DNA from: a virus
Reading direction: 5' to 3' (one strand)
IMG/VR virus record: IMGVR_UViG_3300029319_000262
Coordinates: 1-32,164 of that record
DNA length: 32,164 nt
Shown here: in pieces, positions 7,477 to 14,086 of the stretch
Position numbering within the stretch: the stretch's first letter is position 1
How the letters are laid out: each line of letters starts with the position of its first letter
Made by a program: the position numbers and the translations under genes
The notes under the pieces: generated by a model
The model's database searches: none
Told to the model about the DNA's origin: nothing
Seen by the model: the letters and a program-made list of their open reading frames with translations, nothing else

Positions 7477-7669
7477 ATGAGAAGGAAAAAACGAAGAAAA
7501 TCAAGAGTAAACGAAGCGGGTAACTACACCAAGCCAGCGCTTCGTAAAAGATTGTTTTACCGAATTAAGGCTGGGTCAAAAGGGGGTAGAGCTGGCCAAT
7601 GGTCAGCACGACCGCAAAGCTCAAATGTTAGCAAGAGCATATAAAAAAGCCGGTGGCGGATACAAATAA
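7477..7669 (+). pseudogene. Basic small phage protein gene with a frameshift
   Basis: Reading from ATG 7477 gives MRRKKRRKSRVNEAGNYTKP, then RIKAGSKGGRAGQWSAR, a recognisable small basic phage protein family. After codon 45 (7609-7611) the frame departs from what I remember of the family and stops at 7644. One frame over, the text continues as KAQMLARAYKKAGGGYK, the expected ending, and stops at 7667-7669 overlapping the next ATG. Removing four bases (7609-7612) would restore SARKAQ. It is a real mutation, a sequencing error, or less likely programmed frameshifting. If only the first frame is made, the product is 55 residues. Confidence 0.7.
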
Positions 7670-7914
7670 TGGCGCTTAAAAAGTCACAACGCAGTTTAAA
7701 GAAATGGACCAAGCAAGATTGGGGGTATGTTTCAAAAGGTGATGCAAAAAAGCCAAGACGCAAGCGTGGTAGATATTTACCAGCTAGTGTGCGTAAAGGT
7801 ATGACAGCATCGCAGAAAGCTTACGAAAATCGTAAGAAGCGTGCAGCAAGCCGTAAAGGTAAGCAGCGTGCTAAATACAGTAAAAAAACAGCAGCCAGAG
7901 TAAGGAGGGCATGA
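7669..7914 (+). CDS. Basic DUF5872-like protein
   Basis: The product has 81 residues. The motifs KKSQRSLKKWTKQDWGYVSKGD, KPRRKRGRYLPASVRKGMTA, NRKKRAASRKGKQRAKYSKK and a C-terminal VRRA match what I recall of DUF5872 proteins. It is extremely Lys/Arg-rich with no hydrophobic core to speak of, consistent with nucleic-acid contact. The start overlaps the stop of the frame-corrected preceding gene (TAATG). Confidence 0.75.
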   Translation: MALKKSQRSLKKWTKQDWGYVSKGDAKKPRRKRGRYLPASVRKGMTASQKAYENRKKRAASRKGKQRAKYSKKTAARVRRA

Positions 7915-8000
7915 TGCCGGGACATTACGGAAGTAAAATGAAAAAGAAGGGTAAGAAGAAGAAGAAAAGACGCATGGTGAAGATGAGGAAGCGCAAGTGA
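7914..8000 (+). CDS. 28-residue Lys/Arg-rich peptide (MPGHYG family)
   Basis: The sequence begins MPGHYGSKMKKKGKKKKKRR and ends VKMRKRK; 18 of its 28 residues are Lys or Arg. A strong AAGGAGG at 7902-7908 favours ATG 7914 over ATG 7911. Similar MPGHY...MKKK peptides occur in marine phages as I recall. It probably binds DNA or RNA electrostatically. Its stop overlaps the GTG start of the next gene. Confidence 0.62.
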   Translation: MPGHYGSKMKKKGKKKKKRRMVKMRKRK

Positions 8001-8479
8001 TAAACGCATCCCAAATGCGTGAAGTTATCACTGATACATTAAATGCCTTGGGGTCCAAATACGCCGATCCCAAGGCTATTGAGCTTATATATAATACTGG
8101 CTTAGTAGAATCAAAGTACATTTACATAAAGCAGATTAAAGGACCAGCTCGCGGCTTTTTCCAAATGGAATTCATCACTGCAATGGATATTTGCACAAAC
8201 TACTTGCAATATAGATCAAGCTTAATGAGAAAAATAGCAGAAGTGTCTATGGTCGATATTAAATACTTTGTAAATCCAAAAGAGGATGATTGGCAGCACA
8301 TACTTACTAGTAATCTGTATGCTCAAATATGCATGACGCGGATGCACTATAGACGCGTACCTAAACCTCTTCCACGTACCTTAGAGGAGCAAGCGATTTA
8401 TTGGAAAAGTTTTTATAATACTTACAAAGGGAAGGGTACGCCACAACATTTTGCGGAAATAGTGAGTAAGTATGGATGA
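7997..8479 (+). CDS. Lytic-transglycosylase-like endolysin
   Basis: The product has 160 residues, with a GTG start overlapping the previous stop (GTGA) and GAGGA 7-8 bases upstream. Residues 35-56 read GLVESKY...GPARGFFQME, with Glu38 placed like the catalytic Glu and ARG-x2-Q like the second motif of SLT/goose-lysozyme-type enzymes (E-S..., G-x-xG-x2-Q, followed by T-A-x-D). The rest is helical with aromatic residues (YWKSFYNTYKGKGTPQHF). It would cleave peptidoglycan at lysis after holin action. No signal peptide is visible. The family call is by motif only. Confidence 0.65.
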   Translation: MINASQMREVITDTLNALGSKYADPKAIELIYNTGLVESKYIYIKQIKGPARGFFQMEFITAMDICTNYLQYRSSLMRKIAEVSMVDIKYFVNPKEDDWQHILTSNLYAQICMTRMHYRRVPKPLPRTLEEQAIYWKSFYNTYKGKGTPQHFAEIVSKYG

Positions 8480-8657
8480 CGCACAACAAATAGATAGACT
8501 TATAGAAGTTATGCAGCAACTCAAAGAATTAGAGTTAATGTATGCAGAGTCAAGCGATTGTGTAATTATGAGTCTTATGATGGCGTTAATCCATACAGTA
8601 CAGATACCAAATGTAACCATTTTAAGTAATAATAAACCGACTATGGCACAAGCATGA
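8472..8657 (+). CDS. Small helical hypothetical protein
   Basis: The product has 61 residues, with helical N-terminal sequence (DDAQQIDRLIEVMQQLKELELMY) and a moderately hydrophobic middle (CVIMSLMMALIHTVQI) that might be membrane-associated. It overlaps the endolysin-like gene by eight bases and the next gene by four, so it is part of the same transcript. The function is unknown. Confidence 0.6.
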   Translation: MDDAQQIDRLIEVMQQLKELELMYAESSDCVIMSLMMALIHTVQIPNVTILSNNKPTMAQA

Positions 8658-9637
8658 GTAGATACGAAGCATTTTGTAACACGACAACAGATTTACAAGC
8701 GATCTGTGATATCGATTCTTATGATCGTAAACGCGTGCTACCAAACAACGCTTGGGTAGCTTCTAGTACGTCAAACCTATATTTTCTTCATAACTCAGGA
8801 TTTTGCAGCGTTTTGTACCGAAATGGTAAAGATCTTGGAGCTGCTCAAAGCAGTGAACCTAGTAGTAATCAAACATGGCGTTATGTTGCAGCTGATGATC
8901 GTTTAGAGTACTTTGAGACATCCAGCAGTGTTACTGCATTAGAAGCGTTAAACTTTGAGGAAAGTCAGGATTTTAGCACATTAAAAACGCAAGTGGTAAA
9001 TGAAAGCGCTGATTTAATTAGAAGTTATATAAATCGGCCTGTATACCGCAGAAAAAACGCAGACTTACAAGGTGCAAGCTCACGCGAATATGACTTTATT
9101 TTGGTGCGAATTAATGCATTATTAGCCGCTTCTGATTTGGTCCGCAGATATGATGAAGAGAAAGCAGATGAGATATACTCTAAAGCTATTAGTGTTGATG
9201 GGGATGGATTATTAGATCGATTAAAACGCGGTGACTTTGCATTGTGGCACGAGACTACAAATAGATCTGAGGATGGTATTGTTCAAGTAGTATCAATCGA
9301 TAGCTCTACTACTGGTTATCCAAGAGATATAAAGATGCATGGTCCGCCAAACGTAGACTACGACGAGATAAGATTAGTGATTTCTACTGGCGGTAATTTT
9401 CAACCAAAATCAGCAAGCACTGTTAAATACGATGTTTTGGTAAAAGATGACACCGGGTTAGGTATGAGCAAAGTAGTTGATGCTGAAACTATTACTGGTA
9501 GCTATCAAACGTGCGCCTATGGATCACAAGTAATATGGCAGCCGGGATTATACGTTACAGGAGATGAATTTGCCGTTACGTTTCAATCGTCCGATGTTGC
9601 CGTTGGAAGTGTTAAATCTGGACAAATGTATCGTTAA
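8654..9637 (+). CDS. Putative head-tail connector / neck protein
   Basis: The product has 327 residues. Residues about 85-210 are helical (STLKTQVVNESADLIRSYIN...DFILVRINALLAASDLVRRYDEEKADEIY), reminiscent of gp6-like adaptor helices. The C-terminal third is beta-rich (SIDSSTTGYPRDIKMHG...YDVLVKDDTG...GDEFAVTFQSSDV). It is the first gene of the neck/tail block and is followed directly by a terminator-like protein, which supports a connector role. The identity is inferred from order and predicted architecture. Confidence 0.5.
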   Translation: MSRYEAFCNTTTDLQAICDIDSYDRKRVLPNNAWVASSTSNLYFLHNSGFCSVLYRNGKDLGAAQSSEPSSNQTWRYVAADDRLEYFETSSSVTALEALNFEESQDFSTLKTQVVNESADLIRSYINRPVYRRKNADLQGASSREYDFILVRINALLAASDLVRRYDEEKADEIYSKAISVDGDGLLDRLKRGDFALWHETTNRSEDGIVQVVSIDSSTTGYPRDIKMHGPPNVDYDEIRLVISTGGNFQPKSASTVKYDVLVKDDTGLGMSKVVDAETITGSYQTCAYGSQVIWQPGLYVTGDEFAVTFQSSDVAVGSVKSGQMYR

Positions 9638-10071
9638 TGGCTATCACGTTTACCAATCATTTAAATACTAATGTTCTATCTGCATTAGAAGCTTTGCTGG
9701 TTGCAGAGTTTACACAGCAAGTAAGTTATGATAGAGACTATGTACAACGCGGGACCAACTGGTTTAACCTTAAACCCATTAGCGACACTATTGAAGAAGA
9801 GCAAGCCAACGGCCACACAAGGCTTTACGAGGTGCTGGTCCAGTATTATAGAATTGTAGGTGGGGAATATAAAAGAGAAACCCACCTTGATACGCTTTCA
9901 TCTATAATGGAGCGTGCTAAAAGACTAATTAGAAACAATACTTCACATAGCACATTTTTCTTTAATGGCAAGCTTGATAATATTAATTATGCACCAGATA
10001 CTGGTGATTTGTCATCCGATGTGCTATTAGTAGAAGCAACATTCACAGCAAACGTATTTGAGGTTGTATGA
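9637..10071 (+). CDS. Putative tail terminator / tail completion protein
   Basis: The product has 144 residues and its ATG overlaps the previous stop. It is an alpha/beta sequence (LNTNVLSALEALLVAEFTQQVSYDR...TRLYEVLVQYYRIVGG...DVLLVEATFTANVFEV), of the size and alternating pattern usual for gpU-like tail terminators and minor tail completion proteins. It sits between the connector-type gene and the major tail protein, the usual place for such a gene. There is no diagnostic motif. Confidence 0.52.
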   Translation: MAITFTNHLNTNVLSALEALLVAEFTQQVSYDRDYVQRGTNWFNLKPISDTIEEEQANGHTRLYEVLVQYYRIVGGEYKRETHLDTLSSIMERAKRLIRNNTSHSTFFFNGKLDNINYAPDTGDLSSDVLLVEATFTANVFEVV

Positions 10072-10235
10072 AGATCAAGAAAAAAGACAAAGTAGAATCT
10101 GTGCCAAAGTTTAATAGTCACAGTGGTTTTTCACGCGAAAACTGGAACAAACTTAACAGTGGTAAGGTTGTGGATGTCGATATGATTCCAGAAGTAGCAA
10201 AAGATTATGTAGAAGAGGTTAAGAAAGGTAAATAA
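10068..10235 (+). CDS. Small basic hypothetical protein (55 residues)
   Basis: It starts at ATG 10068 (ATGA overlap with the previous stop) and ends at 10233-10235, two bases before the tail tube gene. The product begins MKIKKKDKVESVPKFNSHSG and ends with a charged helix (DMIPEVAKDYVEEVKKGK). Small charged proteins at this position are common in marine siphovirus tail operons; the function is unknown. Confidence 0.65.
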   Translation: MKIKKKDKVESVPKFNSHSGFSRENWNKLNSGKVVDVDMIPEVAKDYVEEVKKGK

Positions 10236-10237
10236 TT

Positions 10238-11251
10238 ATGGCTAATAATAACGCAGCACATCAACCTAATGAATTTGGAATAGCAATAAAAGCTGAAACA
10301 ACACTTGGTTCTCCAATTGATGATCCGACACAACTGTTTACAGATAGCGTAAGTCTGCCATCGTTTGCCCCAGATCAAGATTTATCAGCGAAGTCAGGCA
10401 AATTTGTTGCGGACTTTGCAGAAATATATTCTAGTAATAAAAACACAGCTTCAGAGATTACAGCAACTGGTTTATACAACGATACGGTTGGGACCTTGTT
10501 TGAGGGCATTTTACATACTGCAAACTCTAGTGATGTTATTACAGTAAGCGATTCGTATACAGCTCCAAATTTATTTCATGGAATGACCACCGCAGCTGCA
10601 ACTAGAACATATACAATAAAGTTGATTTCTCCTACATTAACAGATAATAGTGGTTCAACTAGTCCGGGTTGTGTTGAGTTATTTGGTTGTTCAATAACAG
10701 CGCTTTCTGTTTTTGCAGATGCTGGCACTGATGGTGGAAGGTTAAAATATAGCGTAACATTTAAAACTGGATATTTACCAAACTTTTTACACTTACCCGG
10801 TACAGTAACTGCGCCGTTAACTGCTGGTTTGGCCACGATTCACGATCTCTCATATCGCAAAATTGCTGGAGTAGAAGCACCGGTAGTAGCTAGTTTTAAT
10901 TTAAATATAGAAAATCCAGCTGATTACGTTGGATACGATCCAAATAATAATAGACCATATAGCATAAGCCGAAGTGTACCAGAAGGACCAGTATGTACAT
11001 TAAGCTCTACGGTAAAACTGGATCTTTCTACAAAAGATTTACTCGGTAATTTTATGAATGCATCAGCACAAACTGGATTAGCAAATCACATGTCAAATCG
11101 TAGCGATTTTGATATGTCTCAAGTTAGTAACTTTGCATTCGACTGCGACAAGGCCATCATTACCGGAATGAGCTTAAATGAGCAAGCTGCAATGATGTAC
11201 GATGTAGAACAAAAGCTTTTATTCGGGACACTAAAAGTTAGTATTACATGA
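10238..11251 (+). CDS. Major tail (tube) protein
   Basis: The product has 337 residues. It begins MANNNAAHQPNEFGIAIKAE, typical of tail tube subunits, and is Ser/Thr/Gly-rich and beta-dominated, with no coiled coil. Position between tail completion and tail chaperone genes, upstream of a tape measure, is the standard place for the tube protein. A C-terminal segment (YDVEQKLLFGTLKVSIT) looks like a closing beta hairpin. The assignment relies on order and composition. Confidence 0.7.
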   Translation: MANNNAAHQPNEFGIAIKAETTLGSPIDDPTQLFTDSVSLPSFAPDQDLSAKSGKFVADFAEIYSSNKNTASEITATGLYNDTVGTLFEGILHTANSSDVITVSDSYTAPNLFHGMTTAAATRTYTIKLISPTLTDNSGSTSPGCVELFGCSITALSVFADAGTDGGRLKYSVTFKTGYLPNFLHLPGTVTAPLTAGLATIHDLSYRKIAGVEAPVVASFNLNIENPADYVGYDPNNNRPYSISRSVPEGPVCTLSSTVKLDLSTKDLLGNFMNASAQTGLANHMSNRSDFDMSQVSNFAFDCDKAIITGMSLNEQAAMMYDVEQKLLFGTLKVSIT

Positions 11252-11520
11252 AGCTAAAAACCGATCACGGTGACTTTGAGATCCGTGAGCTTACCTTTGC
11301 AGATAGGCGCAAAATCCATCGCATGGAAGTTGCTGCTATTGATCTAAAAACTGGAGAAATGAATAATGACAAATTTTATGATATGCTTGATTATATCATG
11401 AATTTTTCATTTACAAATCCAGAGAAACTATTTGCTGAAATGGATGACAACGTCATTGATGAAATTCTCATCGCAGCATATAATAAATACAAGTCTGGAG
11501 TTTCTAAAAAAAAGACTTAA
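11248..11520 (+). CDS. Tail assembly chaperone, gpG-like
   Basis: The product has 90 residues and overlaps the tube gene by ATGA. It has a compact helical sequence (FEIRELTFADRRKIHRMEV...FYDMLDYIMNFSFTNPEKLF) like tail-chaperone G proteins, which bind and solubilise the tape measure during tail assembly. Its last codons, AAA AAA AAG ACT TAA, contain an A AAA AAG -1 slippery heptamer, so a fraction of ribosomes should make a G-T fusion with the next frame. Confidence 0.75.
   Translation: MKLKTDHGDFEIRELTFADRRKIHRMEVAAIDLKTGEMNNDKFYDMLDYIMNFSFTNPEKLFAEMDDNVIDEILIAAYNKYKSGVSKKKT
11508..11514 (+). promoter_or_regulatory. -1 ribosomal frameshift site (A AAA AAG)
   Basis: In the gpG-like frame, codons 11509-11514 are AAA AAG preceded by A 11508, the dnaX-type heptamer. 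After a -1 slip the next codons are GAC TTA ATG, directly entering the following frame at 11514-11522. The 0-frame stop TAA is at 11518-11520. A possible weak stem of TGCACC (11521-11526) with GGTGTA (11539-11544) lies seven bases downstream. Site and frame relationship match gpG/gpGT of lambda-like tails. Confidence 0.8.
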
Positions 11521-11903
11521 TGCACCGCATAGGATTGTGGTGTAGTATTAAATCAGCAAAACCAAACGACTTTCAATTTCCGTACACAGCAATAAGTCCA
11601 ACATTGGGCAAGCCAATAACGTACACTGAAGATGAGCTATGGAACGAGATAGATCGCATTCTAGCCGAGGATCCTCAAGGTAAGTTTAGTGTTGGACAAC
11701 AATGCTATTTTAACCTAATTCATTGTGCAAATCCCGCGTACTTTTTATCAAACGAGGTTATCATAGCATTAGAAGAATATATGACGATGAAGCGCTTTAA
11801 TATTCCATTTGCAAACAATATAGATGAAGCTCCTTACCATCGCTTAGTCATCTTTTCTGGTATTGATGAAGAGTATAATAAGGCGACAAAATTAGATGTC
11901 TAA
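11520..11903 (+). CDS. T domain of tail chaperone, expressed by -1 frameshift
   Basis: The 127-residue frame begins at an ATG overlapping the gpG-like stop, but is more likely read as the C-terminal part of a fusion (join 11248-11514 and 11514-11903, about 219 residues). No Shine-Dalgarno site is visible before ATG 11520, in keeping with frameshift expression. The sequence (MHRIGLWCSIKSAKPNDFQFPY, then DELWNEIDRILAEDPQGKF) is unlike G. In lambda the T part recruits the tail tube subunit. It overlaps the tape measure by eight bases. Confidence 0.72.
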   Translation: MHRIGLWCSIKSAKPNDFQFPYTAISPTLGKPITYTEDELWNEIDRILAEDPQGKFSVGQQCYFNLIHCANPAYFLSNEVIIALEEYMTMKRFNIPFANNIDEAPYHRLVIFSGIDEEYNKATKLDV

Positions 11904-14085
11904 ATTTATCATAGAAGTAAGAACGAAAGGTTTTGGCAAAGCAGAAACAGAGCTAAAACGAGTTAGCGAGCAAACTAGAACTTTTGCCAGAAGGGCAAAT
12001 AAAAGTGCCGATGCTGGAGCAACATTTAGACGTGAAGTTAGTCAGTTAAGAAATAATATGTTGCTTTATACGTTTGCAATTGGTGGCGCGATTGCTGGTA
12101 TGGGTAACTTTATAAAAGCTGCATCAGACGCAAGAGAACAAGCCAATCAATTTAAAGTAGTGTTTGGTGACTTCGCTGGTGAAGCAGATGCATTTGCTAG
12201 TGGTATACAGAATAGTTTTGGTATAGCAAAATCTGAAATGGTTGCGCTACTTGCTGGTTTGCAAGACACATTTGTACCATTAGGTTTTAGTAGAAAGCAA
12301 GCATCAGAATTATCAATGAGTATAGCGCAGCTATCTCTAGATGTAGGTTCATTTAAAAATTTAGCTACTGGTGATGTTGCTAATCGATTTACCAGCGCGT
12401 TAATTGGTAATCATGAAGCAGTACGCAGTTTAGGTATAAGTCTAACAGAAGCCAGAATTAAACAAGAAGCATTAAATATTGGTATCATAAAAGCAAATGA
12501 AGAAATGACCCAAGAAGCAAAAATACTAGGTCGTTTAAGTTTAATGTTTAAAGGTACTAGTGATGCCCAAGGAGATTTAGTAAATACACAAGAGGAGTTT
12601 GCAAATAGATTACGTGGTACAACTGGCCAGTTAAAAACATTGCAAGAAGAAATTGGAAACGCATTAATTCCTCTTGGTCATTTTGCTTTAGATATTGTTG
12701 ACTTTATGTCAAACAGTAGGCGTTTAATTCACGTTTTATTAGGAGTTACAGCAGCTTTTGGTGCTTATGCAGTATCCGCAGTTAGAGCAGCAATTGCTAC
12801 CAATACGTTAAGCACAGCTATGCGTAGAAATTTAATTTTTGGAGCTATGACACTTGGAGTTATTGCGATAGATGCATTTTTAGAAAAAATTGGATTCTTT
12901 GGTGAAGAAGCTGAAAAAACCGCTCCGAAAGTCAAAGATCTTGGTGAACTAGTTCAAGATTTATCAAATCAAAATTTAGATTTATCAGATGGTGTAAACG
13001 AAGCAACGGATAGTATAAAAAAACAAAAAGAAGCCGCAGAGCAACTTGCACAAAGTATACAAAAATCCGAAAACGCTTTATTATTACGCTTGGCGTTGAT
13101 GCATGAAGAAACGGAATTAGGAAAAGCAAGAGTTAGAACTTTTGTAAATGAAAACAGAGACTTAACTGATTTAGAAATTGCTCGTTTAAGAGAAATCGAC
13201 AATATAAACGCGAAAAACGATGCACAGAAAAGACAAATAGAAGTTGAACAAAAGTTAAATAGCATTAGAAGAGAATCTGCAATAATTCAATTACAGCTCG
13301 ATGGAGCTACTGATCTTCAGGTGCAGAAAATGCAGATATTACAAAATACAGCTATGGATTTAGCTAACGAAATTCCAGAAATTGGATATAAAGATGTCAT
13401 ATCTGAAATAAAAGACTTTACAACCGCTGAAGAATTATCAAATTTAGAAATATCTCACTCCGATGCTTTAACAGAACAACTTGCACAAAGTATTCGTGAT
13501 TTAGGAGCTGATCAATTAGCACTAGCAGTTAAAATAGATTTAAAAAGACAAAAGCAAATAGCTGATAATCAAGAAGTAAGGGATGCAGCTAAAGCTGCTG
13601 CTGAACATGCACGTAATATGAGTATGCTTGCTGGTGGTATTATTGCCGTCGCTGGGGCGTTAAAACAAGCGGGAGATGAATCTATGACGTTTGAACAACA
13701 AATGTCACTTGCAATGCAAACTATTGGTGGCATTTTAATGATGACACCGGGGATGCAAGTACCAGGCGCATTATTGCAAGCGGGGTCAATGTTCGTAGGT
13801 CATACTGGCGGTTTAATAAAAGATGATGGCATACAGCGTTTTGCTAATGGTGGGATGGTAAGAGGTCAAGATAATGTACCAATACTTGCACAATCTGGAG
13901 AGTTTATTATGCAACGTAGTGCAGTGCAAAACATTGGAGTACAAAACTTAGCTGCCATGAATGCTGGAGAAAGCACTGGTGGGGTTACAATAAATATTGA
14001 AGGCAATATGATAGGCAATGATGAGTTTGTAAGAGAAAACTTATTACCACAGATAAAAAAAGTAACCCAACAAAGTTTAGCGTAG
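11896..14085 (+). CDS. Tape measure protein
   Basis: The product has 729 residues and sets tail length; at about 1.5 angstroms per residue it implies a tail near 110 nm. It has hydrophobic segments at about 54-75 and 278-305, and long coiled-coil stretches at about 365-470 (KKQKEAAEQLAQSIQKSENA, KNDAQKRQIEVEQKLNSIRR). The C-terminus reads FANGGMVRGQDNVPILAQSG, then EFIMQRSAVQNIG, a typical tape-measure ending. It lies directly after the tail chaperone pair. No peptidase or lysozyme domain is visible inside it. Confidence 0.85.
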   Translation: MSKFIIEVRTKGFGKAETELKRVSEQTRTFARRANKSADAGATFRREVSQLRNNMLLYTFAIGGAIAGMGNFIKAASDAREQANQFKVVFGDFAGEADAFASGIQNSFGIAKSEMVALLAGLQDTFVPLGFSRKQASELSMSIAQLSLDVGSFKNLATGDVANRFTSALIGNHEAVRSLGISLTEARIKQEALNIGIIKANEEMTQEAKILGRLSLMFKGTSDAQGDLVNTQEEFANRLRGTTGQLKTLQEEIGNALIPLGHFALDIVDFMSNSRRLIHVLLGVTAAFGAYAVSAVRAAIATNTLSTAMRRNLIFGAMTLGVIAIDAFLEKIGFFGEEAEKTAPKVKDLGELVQDLSNQNLDLSDGVNEATDSIKKQKEAAEQLAQSIQKSENALLLRLALMHEETELGKARVRTFVNENRDLTDLEIARLREIDNINAKNDAQKRQIEVEQKLNSIRRESAIIQLQLDGATDLQVQKMQILQNTAMDLANEIPEIGYKDVISEIKDFTTAEELSNLEISHSDALTEQLAQSIRDLGADQLALAVKIDLKRQKQIADNQEVRDAAKAAAEHARNMSMLAGGIIAVAGALKQAGDESMTFEQQMSLAMQTIGGILMMTPGMQVPGALLQAGSMFVGHTGGLIKDDGIQRFANGGMVRGQDNVPILAQSGEFIMQRSAVQNIGVQNLAAMNAGESTGGVTINIEGNMIGNDEFVRENLLPQIKKVTQQSLA

Positions 14086-14086
14086 T

